Origin: Eunapius fragilis
Taxonomy: Eukaryota; Porifera; Demospongiae; Spongillida; Spongillidae
Assembly: GCA_963681505.1 (NCBI GenBank)
Contig: OY811982.1
Location: forward strand, 6,128,683 to 6,192,682
DNA: 64,000 nt
Direction of reading: 5' to 3'
The position numbers were made by a program, and so were the translations under genes. Under the pieces are notes generated by a model. It had not been told where the DNA came from. It saw only the letters and a program-made list of their open reading frames with translations, and did no database searches. How positions within the stretch are numbered: the first letter of the stretch is position 1; the number at the start of each line of letters is the position of its first letter. Shown one piece after another: positions 10,850-22,625 of the stretch.

Positions 10850-12375
10850 GTGATGTCAGTGGTATATCCGATTGGAGATCATGGGGTACAATCTGGCCTC
10901 TTGAGTGTGATGCCTCTCTGTCTGCTCCAGAGGAGAGTGGCTCCCTTGAGAGTGGCTCCCTTGAGAGTGACTTCCTTGAGTGTGGCTTCCTTGAGTGTGG
11001 CACCTTGAGTGTGACTCACTTGAGAGTGGCTTCCTTGAGTGTGGCTCCCTTGAGAGTGACTCCCTTGAGTGTGGCTCCTTGAGTGTGGTTCCCTTGAGTG
11101 TGACTCCCTTAAGTGTGGCTCCCTTGAGTGTGGTTCCTCCCCGGATGAACTGGAGGGTGGCTCCTGAGCTAGTAGAATTTGAATGGAAGTGAGGTTTTCC
11201 CAGGGCATTTCCCCAGGCTGTAGGTGTGAATTATTAAGCACCTTGCTATGATTCCTATTCACCAAAACATTAAACCAAGTTTTATACATCTACGTAAGCA
11301 AACACTAAACGTACAAGTTCGGATCTTAGTGGCCTGGGTAACCCTTCTGTTAGGGAGTTAAATTGAGAGATGACGAACAGAACTTGAACCTGTTTTTTTT
11401 AACATCTGGTTAAATATGTCTGGTGTTGCCATGTGCACTTCACACACACACACACACACACGCACACACACACACCCTCACACACACGCGTACAGACACA
11501 CATAAATGCCATGGGCAGTCAGTCATTCACACATCAACGTCTGGGCTTTACTGTTGTAATTTTATTCCTAATTGTCCACCCAGTCATCCTGTTTTACATT
11601 TGTATTCTATTGGAGCCTTTGCTTTTTCTAAATCGTCTTGTGTACTTTTATCATGCACACACATGCACACCAGGCAAGTATGTTGTGTGCGCGTATGTAT
11701 TACTTCTGGTGTGTGAGAGTAGGTATGTGAGTGTGTGGGTATGTGCATGTGCTTAAAAGTACATGTTCGGACCTTTGTGGCCTGGGTAGCCACGCTGTTA
11801 GGGAGTTAAGTCGAGATATGATGAAAAGGTCTAGAGCCAATTTATAAACATCTGGTTACTAAATTGTGGGTGTTGCCATGTGCACTTAATACACAACACA
11901 CACATACACACGCATGTACATGTACACACACATACACACATACACATACATACACACACACGCACATACACACACACACACACACACACATGACCCTACA
12001 GCAGAGCTGGCATGCCAAACATGAACCTGTTCAATGACACCAATTTTCCATATGTTGCTAAGGTACAGAAGCATCAGCTATAAGCTGCCTCAGAAATCTA
12101 AATTCCATTTACTCCATCTCTTTTATACATTTCTATGTATGCATGTATGTGCTTTGTGTGTGTATGTGCATGAGTGTGTGTGTGTACAGTGTATTGCTAG
12201 AACTCAAGGGTACATAGGAGCAGTTGAAAGTTACACTCAATCCAATACAAACTTTACAGAGGCCCAGTCTAACCACTATCAGTAGTGATAGGGTAGCAAT
12301 GATTTCACTGCCAGATATGCAAGGCTTCCAACCCATACATGCATGCCCTTCACCAGAGTGCACGTATCACACAGG
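10850..12375. repeat. Right arm of the imperfect palindrome
   Basis: Reverse complement of 9100-10168, longer by about 450 bp. The extra part (about 11150-11510) carries an additional copy of the unit containing GTGGCCTGGGTAACC and GTTGCCATGTGCAC, which is seen again at 11745-11885. The spacer between the arms is about 680 bp (10169-10849). Confidence 0.85.
10925..11145. repeat. Tandem repeat, about 15-16-bp unit (right arm copy)
   Basis: About fourteen units of GTGGCTCCCTTGAGA / GTGTGGCTCCCTTGA with small variations. Length differs strongly between the palindrome arms (5 against about 14 units), so the array has expanded or contracted independently. Confidence 0.85.
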
Positions 12376-12415
<40 letters not shown>

Positions 12416-12559
12416 CAATCTCTAAATGACATCTGGAAATTCCATTAGCTACGTGTAAGGAGGTGAAGCAGAGGCCAGTCTATAGCTGATGCCTCTGTCC
12501 ATAGAACTCAGCAACAAGTGGAAACACTCACCCCAGACCATAATAATTGATGTCATAAA

Positions 12560-13558
12560 ACAGGCATATTTTCAATCTTTGTGGCCTGGGCATACATGCT
12601 GTGTATAGTGTTAGGGGTTTGGATAGGTGGTGGTCAGGTCTAGAGCCATGAGCCTTACCAAAGCTTCTAGCAATACACTGAGGTGAGCTTAAGTGATGGA
12701 AATCACTTAGCCCATTGTGCTTAGCAGGCTTATCATGATGGTGGGGGTAGTCAACCTATGGCATGAGATGAGTCCACACAGACATGGATGGGTCAAAGTG
12801 AAGGGCAATTTATGGAATCACAGAAAGCCAGCTCAGAAACAATCTCTCCATAGCATCGGAGATTCTTCTTAGCCTGGATACATGTCTTGTATATTGAAAA
12901 CCTCAACGGCTATGGGTGATGGTGTATGGTTGTGCACCTACCTAGCTGCTGGCGCTACTCAACCTGACAAGTTAGTACTTAGAATCATGGGACATGAGCA
13001 TCTAGTGTAGGTGATGGGACATGAGCATCTAGTGGAAGCCATGGGTACATCAGTGGAAGCCAAACAGGAGCAGAAGAAGAAAAAAAAATCAAAATTGCAT
13101 ATGAGGTGAATTAAGGACCAACAGGCTGTAATGGTGGAGGTACAATTGTGAGTGTACCAAGCAGAATGGAGAGTGCGTGGTTTGCACTTGTGTATGTGTG
13201 TGTGTTTGTTTGAGTGTGTTTGAGTGTGTTTGTTTGTTTGTTTGTTTGTGTGAGTGAGTGTGTGTGTTTGTGCATGTATGCCTGCGTGCATAAGTGTGCA
13301 TTCTTGTAGTGCAGGCTCTCATCTAGTAAGTGTGCTCATGGCACCAAGAGACAACAGGGAAATTAGATAATAATTTTACAAAGCAGAGGCCAGTTCTGTG
13401 TATGTGTGTGTGTGTGTGTGTGTGCATGTGTGTGTGTGTGTATGATGGATGACTGCCAAAGCCATTTGTATGTGTACATATGCACATGTTTGTGATTGAA
13501 GCATGACTTCTGTGTGTGTGTACATGAATGTGCATGCATGTGCATGTGGGTTTGTGTG

Positions 13559-13603
<45 letters not shown>

Positions 13604-14045
13604 ATGTGCATGCATTCATGTATGTTTAAAAGTGCAAAAGGCAACAAGAAAATCTGTTGGTAATTGCCAGAGCTAGGAAACACAAATTTACACAAACAAT
13701 AAACATGTGACTGCAGTTGCAAGTGTATGCTAGTGCTTGTGTGTGGTGTGTATGTGTGTGCATGCATAAACGTGCACATTGATACACAAGACAATTTAGA
13801 TAAAGGTACGGCTCCAATAGAAATACAAAAGAGAAGCATATGATGAATAGGATGACAGCTAAAAACAGTTTAATGTTTGTGGGTCGACAATAGGAAATAA
13901 AATAAATTGCAATAGCAAATCATTGATTTTGATGCATGAATGACTGACTGCCCATGGTGTGTGTGTGTGTGTGCACATGTATGTGTGTATGTGTGTGTGT
14001 GTGAGTGTGCATGTGTGTGTATAAGTGCACATGGCAACACTAAAT
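12560..14045. repeat. Diverged further copies of the palindrome unit, with TG tracts
   Basis: 12560-12650 repeats the phrase TTTGTGGCCTGGG...GTCTAGAGCC found at 11767-11838. 13740-13960 repeats, with many changes, the segment at 9850-10030 (GGCTCCAATAGAA, ATGAATGACTGACTG). The interval 13190-13610 is mostly TG-rich tracts with GTTT variants. There are no genes. Confidence 0.75.
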
Positions 14046-14099
14046 TCCCAGCTAAATTCTAGCCTGGAGTATCTCTTCTGGGAAAACCTCACTTTCATT

Positions 14100-15340
14100 C
14101 TACCCTGAGCCTAAATGTCTGGGAAAGCCTTGCCTCCACTTAACTCATTCCCTCACTTTCGGTCATATCCCATCTAACACACTGTCCCCAAAATATTGAC
14201 ACCTGGTGGTATGGTTGCAGGTCACACATGCATCGGAACCTACGCGAGTAGGTTCCATATAGGAATCCTGCAGTATCATGAATGTCATTAAAAAAACGTC
14301 ACTCGCGTCTAGCGGGACAGCCAAGAGTCGGGTCACTTCGCTTTTAGTGGCAATCGAGCAATATCAAAAAGGAGAACAGTTCTGCGTTATACATATGTCA
14401 TAAGACGGTGTACTTTTAGAGAACAAAAATACTCGTCTTCATCGTCCGTACCCAGTCCCACCTAAAATTTCTCCTCCGTCGTCGTCTTCTTCTTCTTCCT
14501 TCCGGAGAGTATAACTCACGACAGGAACGTTTGTAAAGCACGCCATGTGTACCAATCGCTTCAGGATGTGTCCGCATGTTATCTTCAGGTATCTGTTAGA
14601 CGCCTAACCGATCGGGCAATTGGCTGAAGCGAGTAGTACCTTATTTGGTGTTGATCTACAAATAGCACATTACATCAGCAATCACAATGTTCATGACGCA
14701 CCAGTATAATATAACCAGCGTTATCAAATTCGATGGTTTTACCATATAATCTCATGAGGACAATTCTGATTCCACTCGAGCATGTAAAAGTGGAAAGATC
14801 CAGATGCTGCCAGATCTGCCAAACGTGCGTATGTCAAGCGCGGTACCGAAAGGAACAACAAAACGACCACCCAAAGGTACGTTTATACGGCATCGATAAA
14901 TGTTGGATCGATAAATTATAAGCATGCATATGGTATATCGCTAAAATGGAAGGAATAGTTTAGTTACAGCGGTAGAGATACTGCGTCTCTCCGTTTTACA
15001 GTAATATGCGGTGTTTGAAATGTGTGTATAACGCCAAAGTTGCTTACGTCAATTTGGTCATGTATTGTGGTGCATGGTTTATCTGATTATAGCGTGAGAT
15101 CAGTTTACTTAGAGTGCATTTATTCTTTGTATTATATGGCTTCGTTTTTAACCTTTATCAATCCTTTGCTCCTCAATGGATATAGTCTGGGGACTAGTGT
15201 AATATTTGGTACACACCTCAACAGAATTGCAGATTCTAATATAAACCTGTCATGATCGCGCAAGTTGACGTTTATGCTACCTTATTCTATGCGTTTCAAG
15301 AACTAAGTACAATACCAAATGCACCAGAAAAATTTAGGAA
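14100..15340. other. No clear gene outside the repeat copy
   Basis: 14546-15340 holds only short open frames, none with recognisable motifs. Confidence 0.5.
14222..14545 (-). repeat. Dispersed non-coding repeat, family D (copy 1)
   Basis: On the minus strand this reads GTTCCTGTCGTGAGTTATAC, then an (AGA/ACG)-rich tract, then TTTTGTTCTCTAAAAG. The same order of landmarks occurs at 18835-19160, 28495-28830 and 39060-39250. It ends around GGAATCCTATATGG-like sequence near 14250. No ORF or RNA polymerase III boxes recognised. Confidence 0.65.
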
Positions 15341-15629
15341 ACAAGTAATAAAAACATTCTCTACACGAGAAGGTTGGTGGTATATAGGAATCAAAGGTGA
15401 GATGGTGGTGTAAAAAGCAAGGGAACAAGGCTTCTGATTGAAAAGGAAAAATGAAATACACCTATATTAGCACGCACATTAAAATATGACAACATGCTGC
15501 TAATATAGGTCTATTTCATTTTTCCTTTTCAATCAGAAGCCTTGTTCCCTTGCTTTTTACACCACCATCTCACCTTTGATTCCTATATACCACCAACCTT
15601 CTCGTGTAGAGAATGTTTTTATTACTTGT
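15341..15629. mobile_element. Foldback MITE, family M, subtype 1
   Basis: An almost perfect palindrome of about 289 bp. The left arm begins ACAAGTAATAAAAACATTC and the right arm ends with its complement. Arms of about 125 bp include TTGGTGGTATATAGGAATC and GGCTTCTGATTGAAAAGG. The central loop is short (about 15542-15500 region excluded from pairing). There is no ORF. Related copies are at 17984-18266, 26895-27194 and 32779-33028. Confidence 0.92.
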
Positions 15630-16907
15630 GTATAAAGGATAGTAGGGATGGGCTGCAATCACTCCAGCCAAATGCCAGCTGCGTTGCTTACCATGGCTGT
15701 AGGTATATATGTATTGCTACAGGTGTTATTGTTTATACATCAATGGCAGGTAGCACCCTTTTGGCTTCTACCCTGGCCTAACCACCTTACTTTGACCAGC
15801 GTCAAGGTGTGGGCTGACCAAATGGTAACATTGGTTCCAGTCACACTCAGGGTAGGGGGACAGCAAACCCACAGTTGCCTGACCCCTTTTGGGCAAAAAA
15901 TCAACTATGCCAAGCACATTACCAATTAGAAACTAGACAGAATTAAATGACACCAATTCCTCTGATCTGAGGTTGTGTATGAATGTGAGTGTGTGCATGT
16001 GCGTGACTTATGGATCTTATTTTGTATGGATATTATTTTGTAGAACCAAATATAATTGGTTCACCAATGAAGATAAGAAAGAGGTTTTAGTAGGCCAATG
16101 AGAGTACTACATGTTGGTAAATACATGTAGCTACAACGGGGGTGCATGTTTGATATATATATCTGTGCGTATGCAGAAGTCAAAAAGGAAGGGTGCGTTT
16201 CAGATTAAGCTAGCCCTAGACACTGTGCACTTTCATGCTCTGCAGCGTTGTGCACGCATAAATAAAGCAGTTTGACCGAGCCAACACGCTCGATTTCTAC
16301 GTGCATGCGCTACAGAGTACGTACCGTGTTGCGCAGGCTGATGGCAGCTGAACCCACGTATTTCGAATCTTTAGCTTCTGCTCGCTATGTTGAAGAAGCC
16401 AAGAAGGGGAACAGTACCAGACGTTTGCAAGAAGCGCGTACTTGTATAGTGTATAGATGGGCGGAGACATAGATATTTAACAGGAAGTAATAGCATATTC
16501 ATGTCCTCGATGCCAGTCGTACTAGATAAATGGCGCGAAACGACCGGGAAATATGCAATTACTTTGCACAGTTGTATCGCCGTAACGGTTAAAGAAAAAA
16601 TAAACGAACAGGACAAATCAATAGGTACAGGATCCCTCTACGTACAAACCAAACTAGGAGTGAATTGAATTTTCCTGCAGAAAGATATGGCGGATTTGAA
16701 CCCCAAGGGGTATCGGACGCGGTAACACTGGCACGAAGTTAGTCCAAAAGCCCATAATCGATTTTACCAGAGGAAAATGATGTAGTATGAAGTGTTGAAA
16801 ATAGGAAGTCAATAGCGTTTACCGTTCCGAAGTTATAGCGATTCAAACCGAGTCATTTTTATAACTTTAAAAAAATAGCGAAGGCTCATTTTCTCGTGAA
16901 CTGACCC
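15630..16907. other. No clear gene
   Basis: Short open frames only (for example 16272-16472 +, 66 codons), with no motif recognised. Confidence 0.5.
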
Positions 16908-17172
16908 ATATATGGGACAGTGTCCAGCAGAATCACCCTTCTGGCTAGTTTTTCAAGTTTTCAAATTTTTTGATTTTCCTTAAACACCCATGAGCTTCTA
17001 TCAAATGGTCCTTACGCACCTTAAATCGGACTATCCATCACAAAGTTATTAGGCACTGAATTTATTATTAGCCATACATTTCAATGCGAGCGTTACTTTT
17101 CTTTTGCTTGTTCTGGAAATTTTGAAAAAGTACCATAGGGGTGATTTAGCTGGACACTGTCCCATATATATA
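16908..17172. mobile_element. TIR MITE, family T (copy 1)
   Basis: About 265 bp bounded by perfect inverted termini: ATATATGGGACAGTGTCC on the left and its complement ending at about 17170. The internal sequence (CCCTTCTGG, GCACTGAATTTAT, AGCCATACATTTC) is shared with the copy inside an intron at 55000-55259 (and its assembly duplicate at 60112-60371). There is no ORF. Confidence 0.9.
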
Positions 17173-17983
17173 TAGCGACCGAATGAAATCGATATATCTT
17201 CCGAACTTTATTAATGCTTTCGTGTTCCTACAACATACCACTCAATTACTATATGCGAACATACATTTTAAGCATGCATCTTACGCATGCGCCTTACCGA
17301 TGTTAACAAGACCGATACGCCATAGGGTTCCAAACGGCCATATCTTCAGATAGCAGCGCCTTCAAATTTGGAAAGTACGTAAAAAGGGTCGCACTTGATT
17401 TTGTAAGGCATTATACCCTTTTCAAATATTTGCACCAAAGGTCTATGAGATATCTTAAACTTCCTGAATTTAGATCTCACACTTAGACTGATTGCTTCCA
17501 TGTTTCAATACAAGATTTTCGTTTTGTAACTTCCTAAATGAGTGTATCTTTTGCATTTACTTCCTTTTTCCAGCTGTAAATTTGGAACGAATCACAGTTT
17601 CAATTGTTTCCTTCCTCCTTAAGGCTTACTTGCGTCATTTATAAATAGTCCTATCCTTTTTTAAAATCTTTGCCTGAAGAGCAATCTTAGAAAGCAAACA
17701 TTCTTCTAAGAGCTATTCTTCTGTTAGCACATTATGACAATCGGAATTTAAAGCATTACATACTGGATCTGAATTTTGTTGACTTTCACTACTAATACTG
17801 GATGAATTCAAAGGCACTGCGAAACTCTGATTCAAATATGATATTAAAATATCCCAAATTCTATTAAGGTGTTTCTTCATATCCATCACTAATGTTTATA
17901 AATGTGTAATGGACTGGGTTAATGCGTTTAAGTTTGCACCACCGTTTGGTACCAGCTTTGAAACCAACTTAACTGTTTAATTA
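17173..17983. other. No clear gene
   Basis: AT-rich, no open frame with recognisable content. Confidence 0.5.
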
Positions 17984-18266
17984 ACAAGTAACTAAAAACA
18001 TTCACTACGAGAAAGTTGGTGGTAAATAGGATTTGAAGGCAATTGGTGGTGTAAAAAAAGGAAACAAGGTCTTATCAGAAGGGAAAATGTAATAGTCCTA
18101 TATTTAGCACACAACCAACATATGCCCTACAAATGTGCTAAATTAAATATAGGATTATTAAATTTTCTCTTCTGATAAGACCTTGTTTCCTTGCTTATTA
18201 CACCACCAATAGCCTTCAAATCCTATTTACCACCATCTTTCTCGTAGAGAATGTTTTTAGTTACTA
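17984..18266. mobile_element. Foldback MITE, family M, subtype 2
   Basis: Same outer ends as the 15341 copy (ACAAGTAA...AAACATTC; GAATGTTTTTAGTTACT) but with TCTTATCAGAAGGGAAAAT in the inner arm, as in 26895-27194. The loop region around 18112-18140 holds the unpaired centre. Confidence 0.9.
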
Positions 18267-18834
18267 GATTCCTTGATTTTTGTTCATACTCAAATCACTG
18301 AAATCACTGCGAGTATTATGTACCACTGCTTCCCCCGCCCCCGCCCCCCCCCCGGCACGTTACGAGTGATGCAATCCGTAGATCTAGAGGTCCATGGATC
18401 TGGGTACCAAACTATCGGAAGGTTCCGATCAAAACGGCTTCATTAACATTTATTTATTGTAATACAAACATTTTGGGTCGTGGCAGCGAGAAGTGACCTA
18501 GCGCATATTATAAAAATTTTCCAGGAAGGAGCATCAAAGTTGACGCACGCTATTAAAATGTACGCATAATTGAAAATTCAGGCCACTGGAACTCCATGAA
18601 GGATAGACTAATTTCCAGTGCGTAAGAAAGAAATTGGCATAAGTGTCTCTTAGAATATGAAATAACTGATTTGAAAACTGCGCTAGGTCCCTTTTCGCTG
18701 CCACGATTCCATTTATTCTAAGATATCTAAACTTACGTCTTACAAGTTACTTATTATGCGTCTTAATAGACTGTATAGTCGATCGTTTACCAAAATATAA
18801 CATCGACTATTTCATATGAAAGCGGCTCTTCCAG

Positions 18835-19160
18835 TAGAAGCTATTGGTGAAATTTTCATTGTTTAAAAGTGTTCCTATCCCGAGTTATGCGTTGCCAAGA
18901 AGGAGGAGGAGACCATGTTCCGGGACTGGGCACGAGGACGGGCAGTACCCTTTTGTTCTCTACAACCGCGCGGTTCTGTGACATAAAACAAAGACGAAAG
19001 TGCTCATTTTTGACTTCTAGTTCGATTACTATAACAAGCCAAACGATCCGATCGTCGGAAGTCTTGTTAGAGACGGATCGCGTATTGATAATGAGTTCAT
19101 ACTCGGAGTCAAATCCTATATGGAAGTTTCTGGCAAAACTTCCGAATTTCCGCATGTTAA
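18835..19160 (+). repeat. Dispersed non-coding repeat, family D (copy 2)
   Basis: Landmarks in order: ATTGGTGAAATTTTCATT, AAAAGTGTTCCTATCCCGAG, TTTTGTTCTCTACAACC, CGCGGTTCTGTGACAT, GTCAAATCCTATATGG. Best match is the copy at 28495-28830. The open frames on both strands over this copy (18856-19218, 18869-19195) are not conserved in the other copies. Confidence 0.8.
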
Positions 19161-19662
19161 TATTTGCCTGGTCTACCATCCTTATTAACAAGTAGTTTGT
19201 AATGCTCATCAATATCATTTTTGAACATTAAAAGATAGTTCCTCAGATCATCAGCAGTTCTCATTCTGAATAACAAAACAAATAGAGTGCATTTCACAAT
19301 GTTAATCAAATGCATAGCAAGGATACACTAACATGAATATATTGTCTTGAAAAATATCTGTGTGGGCATCATCATATTTTGATGATTCAGCTGTTTTTAA
19401 TAACATGAGGCCGGGTCCATGCTGTATATATTTTCCATAACTCACGCGTGCCTTGACGGATTCGATGTGCATTAAATAGAACTATCACAAAACTCTTTGG
19501 CACATAAACAAAATAGATTGTCTATGCATTAAAATACAGAAAATAAGTTTAATTCCCAGGGCTCTAACACAGAAACACCAGGAAGCAAGCTATAAGGAAT
19601 TCCACCCGTGCAGACCTAATAAACACGGGAAACGCTTCCTCAAGTTAGTGCCTTAATTAACA

Positions 19663-19703
19663 TAGGGTTATGGTTAGGGTTAGGGTTAGGGTTAGGGTTA
19701 GGG
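19663..19703. repeat. Interstitial telomere-type repeat (TTAGGG)n
   Basis: Six consecutive TTAGGG units preceded by one variant unit (TTATGG). This is the metazoan telomere motif in an internal position. Confidence 0.95.
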
Positions 19704-20451
19704 AATGATTAATCGCGACAGATTACTACAGAAATTAACGAGGCACACAGAATAAAGCCGTATGCTAGCTAACATTTAGACACCATTAGTGTACAACCCC
19801 TTTTCTTTTTTAATTTAGCAATAAAGTGCTAAATACCTTGCAAACAACTTTACAAAGCACGCGTCTTAAGCACTCTTAAAGAAATCGTCACAATTTTTGA
19901 AGATCACCATTTCCGCCCACGCAAACGCAATTTATTGACGTACCAATGCAATGTGTACACTGATTTATAGGAGGTGGGTGCCTTAATTATTCGCGCAAAT
20001 CGAGCGGTACACTACAGTGGGAATTCTACGCACGTACCGAATTTGAAGCGATTTGAACACTTCTACCTTATGATGTGGCCCATGGGCTATCTTGTACGTC
20101 GGATCCCGCGATAGTAAGACACCAAAATGTATTTAGATATCTCCAGAGGGCTCTTTGTCCTTATGCAGCATTAGATCCCCTGGACCACCATGCTGCTACA
20201 TGTAAGTAGTCCCCCCCCCCCCCCCCCCCCTACTCTCACTCTCTGTTGCTTCACTGAATTAAGCATGAACCACGTCAGGCTTCAAAGCTCTATCAGCAGA
20301 AACCCACAAGCACAAGGATAATGATCCCAAAATGCAGATGGTTTATGCAAACCGTAGCATTATGACAGATGGAGGTGGACTGTATTCCATTTTTTCCTAC
20401 AAATGCACCGATTTGTCTTGCACCCACTTGCAGTAGGATTTGGTGAACTTA
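19704..20451. other. No clear gene; C homopolymer at 20211-20230
   Basis: A 20-base C tract and otherwise unique-looking non-coding DNA. Confidence 0.5.
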
Positions 20452-20953
20452 CTACATGGATTTAATTTCTGGGCGAAGTGACAATGCAGCATCTCCAAGC
20501 ACAAGAGGTACACTGCCATTGTAACTCTGCAGATCACCATCACGGAACTTTCCCTGTATAGTTCCTAACATTGTTCCAAGGATAGGTCTTTACTTTGTCT
20601 CCAAATACTTCAGTGATGTCACAAGGAAGTCTTGGCATGTGTGTTTTTGTTCGATCCATCTTGGGGATACCAATAGTAACTTTGTCACCTACACTGAACA
20701 CATGTGCCCTAACTCCCTTCTTTTTGTTGTACTTTACTGCCATATGTGCAGCTGCCAAATAAGGTTTGTCACAAACCTTCTCTCTTATTGCTGTGTGGAT
20801 TGTTGCTTTAGAATGACCATCATCTTCCTCCTGCTGCTCGTCTGGGGTATCTGACACATGTGATGGCAGTTTAAATGTACTATGCTCTACTTCATCATCT
20901 GTATCCATTTCATCTTTTATGGCCTGGTACTGATTGTGAAACAACACAGGAGC
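20452..20953 (-). pseudogene. KRBA2-like / retroviral-type integrase C-terminal fragment
   Basis: The minus-strand frame has AIREKVCDKPYLAAAHMAVK, then KKGVRAHVFSVGDKVTIGIP and KMDRTKTHMPRLPCDI. This is the layout (acidic linker, helix, VGD.V...IP..DRT....LPC) I associate with the C-terminal region of KRAB-A domain-containing protein 2-like integrases. At about 20565 the frame shifts by one base; the next frame reads MLGTIQGKFRDGDLQSYNG and ends IKSM at TAG (20452-20454). The catalytic core is missing upstream. The frame shift could be decay or a base error. Confidence 0.6.
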
Positions 20954-21067
20954 CAGAAGATATAGATATAAAATTCACCTTTACCATTATTTTCATCATC
21001 TCTGATAGATGGAGATGATTTTTTCGTCCTGTTGTTATGAACCCATCGCGAGCGTACATTATTACAT

Positions 21068-21085
21068 TGGCGCCCGACGTGTTCG
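21068..21085 (+). promoter_or_regulatory. Possible LTR-retroelement primer binding site
   Basis: TGGCGCCCGACGTG follows ...ATTATTACAT. TGGCGCC is the complement of the 3' end of lysine tRNAs, and the ACA just before it looks like an LTR 3' end. No LTR start or gag frame was recognised, so this would be an isolated LTR/leader remnant. Confidence 0.45.
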
Positions 21086-21089
21086 GATA

Positions 21090-22620
21090 TTGTGACGGGA
21101 AGCCCCTCTCTCTAGAAAAGATGGGTGAGGTTCGGACGGAGTGATCCTACTCGCGTGAATTAATGTATTATTGTACAGCAGGCATGATATTTGTTTCATT
21201 GTCAACTATGGGATTGCTAGTTGAGTTAATTGAAAAGCTAACAACCCTTCTAATTCTATTATCTACTGGGCTGGTGGAGATCATGCTAGAGCATATTTTT
21301 TATCATGTCTGCAAAATTAACCAGTGAGCAATGCATGTTTCATTATTACAAAAAAGGTGATCGTGAACTTTATCAATACCTGTGATTGAAATACAATGAA
21401 CATGATAAGCTAGAAGGTGCACCAGTACACCACATTGTTGCTGTGAGAATATATTTTCAATAAATGGATCAAAACAGTTAAAAGAACAGCTAGTTCAATG
21501 CAAGATAAGTGTGGAGCACAGGATATAATTGATAATACAATAGGGTCAGCCAAAGGGTAGCCATCTTTGTAGTTATGGAGTTGTGCCTCAATTGAGCTGT
21601 TAATGAATGCAGGACAAAGCCTAGTAAAGCTAGGAAGTCACAAGTGTTGTCTACTTACAACTTTCATTGATTTGCAATGCTTATATAATTACATGCTGCA
21701 AAGGCAATGTTATTATATTTGTTACTTCACAAAATACTGCATAGACAATAAATTAAATTCATCTCCCTCTCGTCATGAGAAAGAGGGTTTGGCAAAAAAA
21801 TTTGCAAGTGTTTGAGAGAATGTAATCTTTCAATAAACATAAGGAGCTCAATTATTTCAGTGAGCAGTTGCAGAATCTCTAATCCATTTGCTGCTGGTTT
21901 GATCATGCACTGAGAATGAATATGGTCATCATAAGAGTAGGTGCATGCCATTCTCCATTTGTAGCTTCTGATAGTGCTGTGGAAATTGCTAAGCCCTTAG
22001 CCTCATTCCACCTAGTAGAACAAATTCAGTCATCTGCATAAATCACCATGCATCTCTACTAGGTGAGTGATGGGAAAAGAGTATACCAGCTAAAAGGACC
22101 TGCAAGGTAGCTATCTCAGACCCATACTGTGAACTCAGAAGGGACAATATTTTTAAAAAACCCTTCCCGGGATAATCAAAATAATTCTCATGCTCATTAA
22201 AACTCTCTTAATGTATGTTTACAGCCCTTTTTTGCACAAAGGATTTAATCTATTCAGAATCCATGTTTTGGGAATCATCTCAGCCCAGTAGTTGATATAA
22301 TCACTCATCGTAAGATCATATAAAAATCATACAATGTTATTTCCCTTTGCACTCAGCATGATGACCCACCTAAATGAATACATAGTCCACATGCACTACG
22401 TCTACATAATATTGGTGCATTCACGCAGCTGTTATTTGATTACTCTCATCATCAAATAGATCCATCCCGTCATCAGATGATACGTCAGCTTGAAAAAAGA
22501 AAGAAAGGAAAATCAATTAAATGTTCATGATTGCTTTTCCCTGGTCTCTTCCCCTTGATATTATGCGTTAACCTTTACAACGAACTACATTTTGTTCAGG
22601 TTACATATTTTATACTTGGT
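21090..22620. other. No clear gene
   Basis: AT-rich DNA with only short, motif-free open frames. Confidence 0.5.
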
Positions 22621-22625
22621 ACGAT

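Noticed and set aside
10925-11145. CRISPR-like array
   Set aside because: Units are contiguous 15-16-mers without unique spacers; a simple tandem repeat in a eukaryote.
8498-13619. Many Cys/Val, Thr/His repeat frames
   Set aside because: They are CA/TG microsatellites read in different frames.
18856-19218. Overlapping open frames on both strands
   Set aside because: They lie on a copy of dispersed repeat D and are not conserved in its other copies.
19663-19703. Chromosome end
   Set aside because: Only about six TTAGGG units with ordinary sequence on both sides; an interstitial repeat.
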